A DNA stretch of 64,000 bases, from NCBI RefSeq assembly GCF_900240335.1, contig NZ_LT964979.1:434001-498000 (forward strand), read 5' to 3'. Both the position numbers and the translations under genes were made by a program. The stretch comes from Flavimobilis massiliensis. GTDB lineage: Bacteria; Actinomycetota; Actinomycetes; Actinomycetales; Cellulomonadaceae. The notes beneath the pieces are model-generated. The model searched no databases. It was given only the letters and a program-made list of their open reading frames with translations, and was not told where the DNA came from. Each line of letters opens with the position of its first letter. The stretch's first letter is position 1. Positions 31,753-41,279 of the stretch are shown piece by piece.

Positions 31753-31791
31753 ATAGCCGATCCGTTCACGTCGCGCGTACGGATCCGCTAT
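31753..31791. repeat. Inverted repeat, copy 2 of a tandem pair
   Basis: The same 12-base arms as copy 1 (31753-31764 and 31780-31791) with a 15-base spacer of different sequence. Arms are conserved while spacers differ, which suggests selection or repeat origin for the arms. The rest of the 31552-31894 gap holds only the palindrome at 31806-31853. Confidence 0.8.
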
Positions 31792-31805
31792 TGGACCGCC
31801 TCCCA

Positions 31806-31853
31806 GCATGCCGCAGGGCGGCGCTCCCCGGGGAGCGCCGCCCTGCGGCATGC
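31806..31853. terminator. 48-bp perfect palindrome, bidirectional terminator
   Basis: Each 24-base half is the exact complement of the other with no spacer. It lies between the convergent DUF3145 gene (ending 31551) and fabF (ending 31895), so it can stop transcripts from both sides. Confidence 0.85.
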
Positions 31854-31894
31854 ACACGTCGACGCGCGCGGCCCGCAGGCCCCGCACGACGACA

Positions 31895-33139
31895 TCAGGC
31901 ATTCGTCACGACGAGCGCGACGTTGTGGCCACCGAAGCCGAACGAGTTGTTGATCGCCGCGACGTCGCCGGAAGGCAGCGCGCGCGGCGTGTCCCGGACG
32001 AGGTCGAGCACGAGCTCGGGGTCGGGGTCGGAGACGTTGATCGTCGGCGGAGCCTGACGGTCGTGGACGGCGAGCACCGTGAAGATCGTCTCGAGCGCGC
32101 CCGCGCCCCCGAGCAGGTGCCCGGTCATCGACTTCGTCGCCGAGAGCGCGACGTGGTCGGCGTCGTCGCCGAGGACGCCGCGGATCGAGCGGGCCTCGAT
32201 GAGGTCGCCGACGACGGTCGACGTCGCATGCGCGTTGACGTGGACGACGTCCTTCGCGGTGACGCCGGACTCGGCGAGCGCGGCCGCCATGGCGCGGCGC
32301 TGGCCATCACCCGTCGGCTCGGGGGACGTGATGTGGTAGCCATCGGCGGTGAGGCCGACGCCCGCGATCTTCGCGTAGACGCGCGCGCCGCGTGCCGCGG
32401 CGTGCTCGGCGGCCTCGAGAACGACGATGCCGGAGCCCTCGCCGATGACGAAGCCGTCGCGGGCCGTGTCGTAGGGGCGTGACGCCCCCGCGGGGTCGTC
32501 GTTGCGCAGCGAGAGCGTGCGCGACGCAGCGAAGGCCGCGATCGGCATGGGGTGGATCGTCGCCTCGGTGCCGCCGCACACGACGATGTCGGCGCGGCCC
32601 GAGCGGATCATCTCGAGGCCGTAGCCGATGGCCTCCGCGCCCGACGCGCACGCGGAGACGAGCGCGTGAGCGCCGGCGCGCGCACCGAGCTCGAGCGACA
32701 CGAACGCGGTCGCGGAGTTCGGCATGAGCATGGGGACGGTCATGGGCAGGACGCGGCGCGCACCCTTCTCGCGCAGGGTGTCCCACGCGTCGAGCGTCGT
32801 CCAGATGCCGCCGATGCCCGAGGACACGACGGTGCCGAGCCGGTCGCCGTCGACCTCGGGGGAGCCCGCGTCGGCCCACGCCTCGCGGGCCGCGATCATC
32901 GCGTACTGCGTCGAGGGGTCCATGCGCTTGATCTCGGGGCGGGGCAGCACCTCGTCGGGGGCGACCTTGATGGTTGCGCCGAACTCGACGGGAATGCCGT
33001 ACTTCACGGACCAGTCGTTGTCGAAGGTCCTGGCGCCGGACTCGCCTGCGAGGGCGGCGCGCCAGGTGGAGGCCACGTCCCCACCCAGGGGGGTGGTGGC
33101 GCCGAGGCCGGTGACGACGACGTCGCGAGGGGTGGTCAT
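31895..33139 (-). CDS. fabF: 3-oxoacyl-ACP synthase II (KAS II)
   Basis: A 414-residue condensing enzyme that elongates acyl-ACP with malonyl-ACP in type II fatty acid synthesis. The catalytic triad is intact: Cys164 (VSACASGAEA), His304 (NAHATST) and His341 (SMTGHLLGG). The glycine-rich C-terminal NNSFGFGGHN is typical. It is last gene of the minus-strand operon fabD-fabH-acpP-fabF, 84 bases after acpP. It works as a homodimer in the cytoplasm with the adjacent ACP. Confidence 0.95.
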   Translation of the reverse strand: MTTPRDVVVTGLGATTPLGGDVASTWRAALAGESGARTFDNDWSVKYGIPVEFGATIKVAPDEVLPRPEIKRMDPSTQYAMIAAREAWADAGSPEVDGDRLGTVVSSGIGGIWTTLDAWDTLREKGARRVLPMTVPMLMPNSATAFVSLELGARAGAHALVSACASGAEAIGYGLEMIRSGRADIVVCGGTEATIHPMPIAAFAASRTLSLRNDDPAGASRPYDTARDGFVIGEGSGIVVLEAAEHAAARGARVYAKIAGVGLTADGYHITSPEPTGDGQRRAMAAALAESGVTAKDVVHVNAHATSTVVGDLIEARSIRGVLGDDADHVALSATKSMTGHLLGGAGALETIFTVLAVHDRQAPPTINVSDPDPELVLDLVRDTPRALPSGDVAAINNSFGFGGHNVALVVTNA

Positions 33140-33223
33140 GGTGGTCTCCTCAGGAAGGCTGGGGTCGTGCAGGGGTGGCCGGGCGCCGGTCCCGGGCCGC
33201 GTGCGGCCCGGGACGCGGTCGGC

Positions 33224-33472
33224 TCAGGCCTGGGCGTTCGTGATGAACGAGACGGCGTCGCCGACGGTGGCGAGGTTCTTGACGTCGTCGTCGGGGATGG
33301 TGACGCCGAACTTGTCCTCGGCGTGCGTGACGATCGTCATCATCGACAGCGAGTCGATGTCGAGGTCGTCCGTGAAGGACTTCTCGGAGGTGACGGTGTC
33401 GGCCGGAAGGCCCGTCTCCTCGGCGACGATCTCGGCGAGCCCGGCGAGGACCTCGTTCTCGGTGTAAGCCAT
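33224..33472 (-). CDS. acpP: Acyl carrier protein
   Basis: An 82-residue acidic carrier. Ser41 in DLDIDSLSM is the phosphopantetheine attachment site, in the form DSLS. The ATG at 33472 has an AAGGAGC-like site. It shuttles acyl intermediates between FabD, FabH and FabF, whose genes flank it. The length and the four-helix pattern are standard. Confidence 0.95.
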   Translation of the reverse strand: MAYTENEVLAGLAEIVAEETGLPADTVTSEKSFTDDLDIDSLSMMTIVTHAEDKFGVTIPDDDVKNLATVGDAVSFITNAQA

Positions 33473-33564
33473 GGGGTTGCTCCTTCGGTTGGTCGCCGCG
33501 TGCGGCGGTGGGGTGGTGGGGGTGCTGCTTCCCGTCGCCGCGGGCGGCGACGGACGTCGTGGGG

Positions 33565-34569
33565 CTACGGGACGACGATGACCTGGGCCGCGTAGACGAG
33601 GCCGGCGCCGAAGCCGATCTGGAGGAGGACGTCGCCGCTCTTCGCGGTGCCCTCGCGGACGAGGCGCTCGGTCGCGAGGGGGATCGACGCGGCCGACGTG
33701 TTGCCCGTGTCCGCGATGTCGCGGCCGACGACGACGTCGTCGCGGAGGCCGAGCTGCTTGATCATCTGGTCGATGATCCGCATGTTCGCCTGGTGGGGGA
33801 CGAAGACGTCGATGTCGGCGGGCGTGAGGCCGGCGGCCTCGACGGCCTTGAGTGCGACGGGGCCCATTTGGAAGGCGGCCCACTTGAAGACGGACGGCCC
33901 GTCCTGCCGCAGCGTGGGCCACTCGGCACCCTCGACGCCCGCGGTCTCGTTCCACGGCGCCGTCTGACGGATGGCGTCGGCCTTCGAGCCGTCCGAGCCC
34001 CAGACCGTCGGGCCGATGCCGGGGAAGTCGGAGGGGCCGACGATCGCGGCGCCGCCGCCGTCGCCGAGGAGGAAGGAGATCGAGCGGTCGGTCGGGTCGA
34101 TGAAGTCGCTCATCTTCTCGGCGCCGATGACGAGCACGTGGCGTGCGGCGCCCGAGCGGACGAGCGCGTCGGCCTGGCCGATGCCGTACGCGTAGCCGGC
34201 GCACGCTGCCGAGATGTCGTAGGCGGCGGCGGGGTTGGCGCCGATGCGGTCGGCGACGATCGCGGCGCCCGCGGGGGTCTGCGCGAAGTACGTGACGGTC
34301 GAGAGGATGACGACGTCGATGTCGGCGCCCGTGAGTCCTGCCTTCGCGAGGGCGTCGAGCGCCGCGGCCTCGGCGAGGTCGAGCACGTCCGTGTCGGTGC
34401 CCGCACGGCGGCGCGTGACGATGCCCGTGCGCTGACGGATCCACTCGTCGGAGGAGTCGATCGGGCCTGCGATGTCGTCGTTCGTCACGACGTTCTCGCC
34501 GCGGACGCCGCCGATCGCGAGGATGCGCGAGAACTGGGGGCCGGTGGCCTGGGTGAGCTGCGCGGTCAC
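33565..34569 (-). CDS. fabH: 3-oxoacyl-ACP synthase III (KAS III)
   Basis: A 334-residue enzyme that starts fatty acid chains by condensing acyl-CoA with malonyl-ACP. Catalytic Cys123 (ISAACAGYAYG), His259 (PHQANMRI) and Asn290 (DTGNTSAAS) are all present. The ATG region overlaps the fabD stop by 4 bases, so the two are translationally coupled. In actinobacteria this enzyme prefers branched short-chain primers, which gives iso/anteiso lipids; that preference is family knowledge, not visible in the sequence. Confidence 0.95.
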   Translation of the reverse strand: MTAQLTQATGPQFSRILAIGGVRGENVVTNDDIAGPIDSSDEWIRQRTGIVTRRRAGTDTDVLDLAEAAALDALAKAGLTGADIDVVILSTVTYFAQTPAGAAIVADRIGANPAAAYDISAACAGYAYGIGQADALVRSGAARHVLVIGAEKMSDFIDPTDRSISFLLGDGGGAAIVGPSDFPGIGPTVWGSDGSKADAIRQTAPWNETAGVEGAEWPTLRQDGPSVFKWAAFQMGPVALKAVEAAGLTPADIDVFVPHQANMRIIDQMIKQLGLRDDVVVGRDIADTGNTSAASIPLATERLVREGTAKSGDVLLQIGFGAGLVYAAQVIVVP

Positions 34570-35543
34570 GCGGGAATCTCCTCGGTGGGGATGGTGGTGC
34601 CGGAGTGGCGGGCGACGAGGTCGCGGGCTGCGGCGAGGTCGTCGGGAGACTTCACGGCGACGAGCTCGACGCCCTTGAGGGCGCGCTTAGCGAGGCCCGT
34701 GAGGACGCCGCCGGGGGCGAGCTCGAGGATCGCGGTGACGCCGAGCGACGCGAAAGTCTCCTGGCAGAGGTCCCAGCGGACGGGGGCGACGACCTGGCGG
34801 CCGAGGTGGTCGAGGACCTGCGCAGCCGTGCCGAACCCGTGGGTGCCGCCGGTGTAGACGGCGCCGTCGAGGTTCGAGACGAGGGGGAGCGTCGGGTCGG
34901 CGGCGTCCCACGCGGCGGCGATGGGCGCGAACTCGGCGCGCGCGGGCTCCATGAACGGCGAGTGGAACGCGCCGGCGACCTGGAGCGGGATGACGCGAGC
35001 GCGCGTCGGGGGCTGCTCGGCGAGGCGCGCGAGGCCCTCGAGCGAACCGGCGGCGACGACCTGCCCGCCTCCGTTGACGTTCGCGGGGACGAGGCCGGCT
35101 GCCTCGATCGCGGCGAGGACCTCGTCGGGGTCGCCGCCGAGGACGGCGCTCATGCCGGTCGCCTCGGCGGCAGCGGCGACCGCCATCGCGCGGGCGCGTC
35201 GGGCGACGAGCCCGACGGCGCCCGCGTCGGTGAGGACACCGGCGACGGCCGCGGCGGCGAGCTCGCCGACCGAGTGGCCGGCGGTGACGTCGACCGTGCC
35301 CGCTGCAGGGGCATCACCGAGCACCTCACGGAGCGCGACGAGCGAGGCGGCGACGATGAGGGGCTGGGCGACTGCCGTGTCCCGGATCGTCTCGGCGTCG
35401 GACGTCGTGCCGTGGGCGACGAGGTCGAGGTCGGCGGCGGCCCCGAGCTCGTCGAGGCGTGCACGCACGCCGTCGATCTCGAGCCACGGGGCGAACATGC
35501 CGGGGGTCTGGGAGCCCTGGCCTGGGCACAGTACGGCGATCAC
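34566..35543 (-). CDS. fabD: Malonyl-CoA:ACP acyltransferase
   Basis: A 325-residue transferase that loads malonyl onto ACP. The N-terminal PGQGSQ (7-12) oxyanion motif, nucleophile Ser91 in AGHSVGE and the histidine motif AGAFHSPFM near 192-200 are present. It is the first enzyme gene of the FAS-II operon, 88 bases behind the regulator fasR and overlapping fabH by 4 bases. Confidence 0.93.
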   Translation of the reverse strand: MIAVLCPGQGSQTPGMFAPWLEIDGVRARLDELGAAADLDLVAHGTTSDAETIRDTAVAQPLIVAASLVALREVLGDAPAAGTVDVTAGHSVGELAAAAVAGVLTDAGAVGLVARRARAMAVAAAAEATGMSAVLGGDPDEVLAAIEAAGLVPANVNGGGQVVAAGSLEGLARLAEQPPTRARVIPLQVAGAFHSPFMEPARAEFAPIAAAWDAADPTLPLVSNLDGAVYTGGTHGFGTAAQVLDHLGRQVVAPVRWDLCQETFASLGVTAILELAPGGVLTGLAKRALKGVELVAVKSPDDLAAARDLVARHSGTTIPTEEIPA

Positions 35544-35631
35544 TCGTCAACCTTGCCTTCCGGGGGGTGCGTGCAGCCCGTGACGACGCGCACCAAGTGT
35601 GCGAGACGACGTTGTGAGATACCTACAAGAC

Positions 35632-36825
35632 CTAGGGAAGGCGGGGGATCTCGTGACGCTCGAGCTCGCCGAGGGCGAGCGCGACCTGGAGGACGAACGA
35701 CTCCCGGGCGTCGAGCGGGTCCCAGCCTGTAAGCTCGGCGACCTTCCGGAGGCGGTAACGCACGGTGTTGGGGTGGACGTAGAGCGAGCGCGCCGCAGCC
35801 TCGAGCGAACGCCCCGTGCCGAGGTACGCCGAGAGCGTCTCGAGGACGGAGCCCGTGCTTGCGCTCAGCGGCGCGAAGGCGGTGTCGACGAGGGTCCGGC
35901 GGGCGAGCCGGTCGCCGACGAGGACGCGTTCGGGCAGGAGGTCGTCGGCGTGGACGGGGCGGGGGGCCTGCGGCCACGCGGGGGCCGCGGCGAGCGCGGC
36001 GAGGGCCGCGGCCGCGCTGCGCCCGGCCTCGGAGATCGAGCCGACGACGGGCCCGATGACGACGGGGCCGGGGCCGAAGCGGGCGACGAGCGAGCGGGCC
36101 GCCTCGAGGAGGTTGTCGCCTCCGCCGAGGACGAGGACGACTCGGTCCGACTGGATGCCGACGAGCACGTCGTCGACGAGCCGGCGGGTCGCGCGTCGCA
36201 GCTCCGCCGAGCGCACCTCGTCGAGCCTGGTCGTCGTCGTCCCGACCATGACGAGGACGTTCGCGGCCCCCGACCAGCCGAGGGCCGCAACGCGCGAGCG
36301 CACGGCGTCGTCGTTCTCGCCACGCATGAGCGCGTCGACCGTGAGCGCCTCGAGGCGTGCGTCCCACGCGCCGCGCATCTCGGCGGCACGCGCGTAGACC
36401 TCGGCCGCGGAGAACGCGACCTCACGCGAGTACCGCAGGACGGCTTCCCGCAGGTCGCGCTCCTGACCGGGGACCGCGAGTCGGTCGGAGTGCGCCTCGA
36501 CGACCTCGACCGCGAGGCGCACGAGTTGGAGCGTCTGCTGGAGCGAGATCGCCTGCGTGAGCTCGGGCGGCGCGGCCGAGAAGATCTCGCCGACACCCGT
36601 CGCATTCGCCGGGTCGGTGTACCACTCGATGAACGCCGAGACCGCCGAGCTCACGACGACGCCGATCCACGAGCGGTCGTCGGCCTGCAGGTCGCGGTAC
36701 CACGAGAGCTCGGCGTCGAGCTGGGCGAGCGCGGCCTTCGTGAGCATGCTCGCGCCCTCACGAACACGGCGAAGGTTCTCGTCGTCGACGCGTGCGTCGT
36801 CGGGCATGGCGAGGGGCGGGGTCAT
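35632..36825 (-). CDS. fasR: FasR-like PucR-family regulator of fatty acid synthesis
   Basis: A 397-residue protein taking the ATG at 36825; a second ATG at 36807 is also possible and neither has a strong ribosome site. The N-terminal ~150 residues are helical, the middle holds a GGDEF-like/CdaR-type fold, and the last ~70 carry a PucR-type helix-turn-helix (SLEAAARSLYVHPNTVRYRL, then KVAELTGWDP). In Streptomyces the gene in this place, FasR, activates fabD-fabH-acpP-fabF; order and orientation are identical here. The same role is inferred. Confidence 0.85.
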   Translation of the reverse strand: MTPPLAMPDDARVDDENLRRVREGASMLTKAALAQLDAELSWYRDLQADDRSWIGVVVSSAVSAFIEWYTDPANATGVGEIFSAAPPELTQAISLQQTLQLVRLAVEVVEAHSDRLAVPGQERDLREAVLRYSREVAFSAAEVYARAAEMRGAWDARLEALTVDALMRGENDDAVRSRVAALGWSGAANVLVMVGTTTTRLDEVRSAELRRATRRLVDDVLVGIQSDRVVLVLGGGDNLLEAARSLVARFGPGPVVIGPVVGSISEAGRSAAAALAALAAAPAWPQAPRPVHADDLLPERVLVGDRLARRTLVDTAFAPLSASTGSVLETLSAYLGTGRSLEAAARSLYVHPNTVRYRLRKVAELTGWDPLDARESFVLQVALALGELERHEIPRLP

Positions 36826-36946
36826 GGGGTGAGCATACGACCCCGGTTGTGGGGTAGCGACAAAACCCGGGGCATGTCGCTCTCGGGCGGCGAGACGGGG
36901 CGGATCTGCCCGGGACACCTGACCTTGAAGCGGATATGGTCAAGTC

Positions 36947-37642
36947 ATGGCTGTCTTCCCGAAGTTCCGCAAGCTCTTCCAGCGACCTGCCCCGGTCTCA
37001 CGGGTCGGCGCACGGCGCCCGACGAGCGCGGCGCCGGCAGGGGACGAGCCACGGGAGGACCGGCTGCGGTCGCGGCTCGCGAGCGATCCCAATGACGTGG
37101 GTGCGTTCCGCGAGCTCGCCGAGCTCGTCCGACGCCGCGCCGACGGCCCGCACCCTGCCGAGGACCCGCTCGTGCCCGCGGAGGACGTCGAGACTGCGGA
37201 GCAGGAGCGCGCCCGGCGCGGTGACCTTGCCGTGTGGGCGCTCGCCGAGGAGCTCGCGGGGCACCCACGCGCCTGGTACCCGCTCGTCGAGCTGGCGAGG
37301 CTCTCGGTCGCGGAGGACCACGAGCAGGCCGTGCGCAGGCTCGTCACCGCGCACGAGCGCGACACGACCGGCACAGCCCTCGCGCACGGTCTCGGAGTTC
37401 TGAGGGACGCCGACCGACCCCACGAGGCCCTTGCGCTCGGCACCGGTCACTGGCGCGCCCGCGAGCACGACCTCGAGGTCGGACGCCACCTCGTCCTCGC
37501 CGCGCTTGAGGCCGGTCGCCCGGACGAGGCCGAGCGTCACCTCGCGGCGATCGACCAGCACCAGGACCAGCCGCGGGCGGCACGGATGCACACCGAGCTC
37601 CGCGCGGCGCTCGACGAGGCGTCGGACAGCTCGACGGCCTGA
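36947..37642 (+). CDS. TPR-like helical repeat protein, unknown role
   Basis: A 231-residue cytoplasmic protein. A basic, proline-containing head (1-45) precedes helical hairpins of about 35 residues from ~55 to 220 (for example PRAWYPLVELARLSVAEDHEQ and ALEAGRPDEAERHLAAI), spaced like tetratricopeptide repeats. It is transcribed away from fasR and ends before a strong hairpin. A scaffold role is typical for such folds, but no partner is indicated. Confidence 0.75.
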   Translation: MAVFPKFRKLFQRPAPVSRVGARRPTSAAPAGDEPREDRLRSRLASDPNDVGAFRELAELVRRRADGPHPAEDPLVPAEDVETAEQERARRGDLAVWALAEELAGHPRAWYPLVELARLSVAEDHEQAVRRLVTAHERDTTGTALAHGLGVLRDADRPHEALALGTGHWRAREHDLEVGRHLVLAALEAGRPDEAERHLAAIDQHQDQPRAARMHTELRAALDEASDSSTA

Positions 37643-37691
37643 ACCTGCGCGCGCCACGCGCGTCCGCGCGCCACGTGCCCTACGCACGAAC

Positions 37692-37729
37692 GGCAGGAGC
37701 CCCGCACCTCACGGTGCGGGGCTCCTGCC
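37692..37729. terminator. Bidirectional hairpin between convergent genes
   Basis: A perfect 17-bp stem (37692-37708 with 37713-37729) with TCAC loop, between the TPR-like gene and aceE, which converge here. Confidence 0.9.
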
Positions 37730-37753
37730 CTTCGTCAGCGAGGACGGGCTCCG

Positions 37754-40501
37754 TCAGGAGTCGCCGCCCACCGAGCCGGACGTGCCGGCCGTGACGTCGT
37801 GGATCCGGTACTTCTCGATCGCCTGCGCAGGGGCGTCGGCCGCGATCTCGCCGCGGGCCGCGAGGGCCTGCAGCACGCGGACGGCCGTCGAGGGCCCGTC
37901 GATCTTGAAGTAGCGGCGCGCCGCGGCGCGGGTGTCGGAGAAGCCGAAGCCGTCCGCACCGAGCACGTGGTACTCGCCAGGGATCCAGGCACGGACCTGG
38001 TCCTGCACGAGCTTGTCGTAGTCGCTCGTCGCGACGAACGGGCCCTGAGCGTCGGCGAGCTTCTGCGTGAGGTACGCCGTCCGACGCTCCTCGCCCGGGT
38101 GGAGGAAGTTGTGCTCGTCGGCGGCGAGGCCGTCGCGGCGTAGCTCGAGCCAGCTCGTCACCGACCACACATCCGCCTGGACGCCCCAGTCGGCCGCGAG
38201 AATCTCGGCGGCCTCGAGGGCCCAGAGCACACCGACACCGGACGAGAGGATCTGCGCGCGCGGGCCCTCACCCTCAGCGCGGTGGATGCGGTGGATGCCC
38301 TTGAGGATGCCGTCGACGTCGACGTCCGCCGGCTCGGCAGGCTGACGCATCGGCTCGTTGTAGACCGTGAGGTAGTAGACGACGTCACGGTCGCGGCCGC
38401 CGTTGTCCTGGCCGTACATGCGCTCGAGACCGTCGCGCACGATGTGCCGGATCTCGTACCCGTACGCGGGGTCGTAGTGGACCATGTGCGGCATCGTGCC
38501 CGCGAGGAGCGGCGAGTGGCCGTCGGCGTGCTGGAGGCCCTCGCCCGTGAGGGTCGTGCGGCCCGCGGTCGCACCGATGAGGAACCCTCGCGTCAGCTGG
38601 TCGCCGGCCGCCCAGAACTGGTCGCCCGTCCGCTGGAACCCGAACATCGAGTAGTAGAAGTAGAACGGGATGAGCGGCTCGCCGTGCGTCGCGTACGACG
38701 TGCCGACAGCCTGGAAGGCGGAAGCCGAACCGGCCTCGTTGATGCCCGTGTGCATGATCTGGCCGGACTCGGACTCCCGGTAGGAGAGCATGAGCTCGGC
38801 GTCGACCGGCGTGTAGTTCTGGCCGAGCGTGTTGAAGATCTTCGCGCTCGGGAAGATCGAGTCGAGACCGAAGGTCCGCGCCTCGTCCGGGATGATCGGG
38901 ACGATGCGGTGGCCGAACTCCTTGTCGCGCACGAGGTCCTTGAAGAGGCGCACGAGCGCCATCGTCGTCGCGACCTCCTGCTGACCCGAGCCCTTGGCGA
39001 GCAGCTCGTAGGCCTTGTCGCCGGGCAGGGTGAGCTCGGTGTGCTTCGTGCGGCGCTCTGGGACGAACCCGCCGAGCGCGCGGCGGCGCTCGAGCATGTA
39101 CTGGATCGTCGGGTCCTCGGGGCCGGGGTTGTAGTACGGCGGCATGTACGGCTCGGCGTCGATCTGCTCGTCCGTGATCGGGATGTGCAGCGTGTCCCGC
39201 AGCGTCTTGAGCTCCGCGTTCTTGAGCTTCTTCATCTGGTGCGTCGAGTTGCGTCCCGCGAAGCCCGAGCCGAGGCCGTAGCCCTTGACGGTGTGCGCGA
39301 GGATGACGGTCGGCTGGCCCGTGTGGGCGCGCGCCGCGGCGTAGGCCGCGAAGATCTTGCGGTAGTCGTGGCCGCCGCGCTTGAGGGCCCAGATCTCGTC
39401 GTCCGACATGTTCTCGACGAGCGCCTTGGTGCGCGGATCGCGGCCGAAGAAATGCTCGCGGATGTAGGCGCCGTCGTTCGCGCGGAACGTCTGGTAGTCG
39501 CCGTCGACCGTCTGGTTCATGAGGTTGACGAGCGCGCGGTCCTTGTCAGCGTTGAGCAGGACGTCCCACTCGCGGCCCCAGATGACCTTGATGACGTTCC
39601 AGCCGGCGCCGCGGAACTGTGCCTCGAGCTCCTGGATGATCTTGCCGTTGCCACGGACGGGGCCGTCGAGGCGCTGGAGGTTGCAGTTGACGACGAACGT
39701 GAGGTTGTCGAGCTGTTGCTGCGCGGCGAGCTGGAGCATGCCGCGCGACTCGGGCTCGTCCATCTCTCCGTCGCCGAGGAACGCCCAGACGTCCTGCTGC
39801 GACGTGTCCTTGATGCCGCGCTCGTGGAGGTAACGGTTCGTCCAGGCCTGGTAGATCGCGGACGACGGGCCGAGGCCCATCGAGACCGTCGGGAACTCCC
39901 AGAGCTCGGGGGCGAGGCGCGGGTGCGGGTACGACGGCAGACCGCCGCCCTCGTGCGAGTGCTCCTGGCGGAAGCCGTCGAGCTGGTGCTCGCTCAGGCG
40001 GCCCTCGAGGAGTCCGCGCGCGTAGACACCGGGGGAGGCGTGGCCCTGGAAGTAGACCTGGTCGCCGCCGCCGGGGTGGTCCTTGCCGCGGAAGAAGTGG
40101 TTGAGCCCGACCTCGTAGAGCGTCGCGACGGACGCGTACGACGAGATGTGGCCGCCGACGCCGATGCCCGGTCGCTGCGCGCGCGTCACCATGACGGCTG
40201 CGTTCCAGCGGATCCACGAGCGGTAGCGGCGCTCCATGACCTCGTCGCCCGGGAAGTAGGGCTCCTCGTGCACGCCGATCGTGTTGACGTACGGGGTCGC
40301 GAACGAGGTCGGGATCGCAACGTTGCGCTCCCGGGCCCGCTTGAGCAGGTTGAGCAGGACGTAGCGTGCGCGCGGGCCGCCACGGTCGTCGATGAGCCCG
40401 TCCAGCGCCTCGACCCATTCCGCCGTCTCGGCGGGGTCGAAGTCGGGGACCTGGCTCAGCAGGCCGTTGATGAGCGGGCGCGTCTCGTCGTGCGATGCCA
40501 C
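37754..40501 (-). CDS. aceE: Pyruvate dehydrogenase E1 component, homodimeric type
   Basis: A 915-residue thiamine-diphosphate enzyme that decarboxylates pyruvate and passes the acetyl group to E2. The GTG at 40501 (MASHDETRPLINGLLSQ) is preferred because a GAAGAGG site lies 6 bases upstream; an ATG at 40516 has its purine run touching the codon. The thiamine site GDGEMDEPESRG with its downstream asparagine (VVNCNLQRLDGPV) is intact. The transketolase-like middle domain (FYYSMFGFQR) and C-terminal domain are complete. This is the single-chain AceE type, used in actinobacteria together with AceF and Lpd, neither of which is here. Confidence 0.95.
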   Translation of the reverse strand: MASHDETRPLINGLLSQVPDFDPAETAEWVEALDGLIDDRGGPRARYVLLNLLKRARERNVAIPTSFATPYVNTIGVHEEPYFPGDEVMERRYRSWIRWNAAVMVTRAQRPGIGVGGHISSYASVATLYEVGLNHFFRGKDHPGGGDQVYFQGHASPGVYARGLLEGRLSEHQLDGFRQEHSHEGGGLPSYPHPRLAPELWEFPTVSMGLGPSSAIYQAWTNRYLHERGIKDTSQQDVWAFLGDGEMDEPESRGMLQLAAQQQLDNLTFVVNCNLQRLDGPVRGNGKIIQELEAQFRGAGWNVIKVIWGREWDVLLNADKDRALVNLMNQTVDGDYQTFRANDGAYIREHFFGRDPRTKALVENMSDDEIWALKRGGHDYRKIFAAYAAARAHTGQPTVILAHTVKGYGLGSGFAGRNSTHQMKKLKNAELKTLRDTLHIPITDEQIDAEPYMPPYYNPGPEDPTIQYMLERRRALGGFVPERRTKHTELTLPGDKAYELLAKGSGQQEVATTMALVRLFKDLVRDKEFGHRIVPIIPDEARTFGLDSIFPSAKIFNTLGQNYTPVDAELMLSYRESESGQIMHTGINEAGSASAFQAVGTSYATHGEPLIPFYFYYSMFGFQRTGDQFWAAGDQLTRGFLIGATAGRTTLTGEGLQHADGHSPLLAGTMPHMVHYDPAYGYEIRHIVRDGLERMYGQDNGGRDRDVVYYLTVYNEPMRQPAEPADVDVDGILKGIHRIHRAEGEGPRAQILSSGVGVLWALEAAEILAADWGVQADVWSVTSWLELRRDGLAADEHNFLHPGEERRTAYLTQKLADAQGPFVATSDYDKLVQDQVRAWIPGEYHVLGADGFGFSDTRAAARRYFKIDGPSTAVRVLQALAARGEIAADAPAQAIEKYRIHDVTAGTSGSVGGDS

Positions 40502-40843
40502 CAGAAACCTCTTCATCTCCTCGGGAGCCCGCACCCGCAGGTGCGGGAGGGGCCGGGCCGGTCCTCGGCGGTGCGGTGTGCCGCTGCCCGCGTCGGGTGG
40601 TGCCGAACCATTGTGTTCACCACAGGGCGGCAAAGTCACACCCACGGGGCCTCCAACGGGCGTGACGTCCATGACACTCTACGTTTTGACCACCGGGCGC
40701 GGCAGGGCGCGTCGCAGGGCGGACACCGGGACGGAGGCCCGTCCCGTGGACTAGGTTGGTTGCGTGGGCCCCGTTCCGGGCCCACGGCGACGGCGCCCCA
40801 GGCGGCTGCCGTCGTCGGCGGATGCGAGAGAAGGCGGACACAG

Positions 40844-41278
40844 GTGGCGACGAGCACGGACCCGGGTAGCGCGACGGGCGCGACGGGTGTGGACAGGCTG
40901 GGCTTCGAGGACGGGCATCTCGTCCAGGAGTTCGGGTATGCCGACGACGTCGACCACGACGTCCGCGATGCGATCGCCGATCTCACGGGTGCTGACCTCG
41001 CGGACGAGGACTTCGACGACGTCGTCGACGGTGCGATCGTCTGGTTCCGCGACGGTGAGGGCGAGGACCTCACGGACACCCTCGTCGACGTCCAGACGGT
41101 GCTCGACGACGGGGCACCCATCTGGGTGCTCACGCCCAAGCCTGGGCGTCGCGGCCACGTCGGCCACAGCGACATCCAGGAGGCGGCGACCACCGCGGGC
41201 CTGCACGCGACGAGCACGTTCTCGCTCGCCGAGGACTGGTCGGCGACGAAGCTCGGCACGCGTGGCCGAGGCCGCTGA
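40844..41278 (+). CDS. DUF3052 protein
   Basis: A 144-residue acidic protein starting at the GTG at 40844. It contains the family pattern LVQEFGYADDVDHDVRDAI and DGAPIWVLTPKPGRRGHV near 90-110. It is common in actinobacteria divergent from aceE and next to a peroxiredoxin, as here. It has no signal or membrane helix and no known activity. Its last bases nearly overlap the start of the peroxiredoxin, implying one transcript. Confidence 0.85.
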   Translation: MATSTDPGSATGATGVDRLGFEDGHLVQEFGYADDVDHDVRDAIADLTGADLADEDFDDVVDGAIVWFRDGEGEDLTDTLVDVQTVLDDGAPIWVLTPKPGRRGHVGHSDIQEAATTAGLHATSTFSLAEDWSATKLGTRGRGR

Positions 41279-41279
41279 C

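Noticed and set aside
38282..41278. 998-codon plus-strand frame opposite aceE
   Set aside because: Only its last part (40844-41278) is the real DUF3052 gene; the rest is antisense to aceE.
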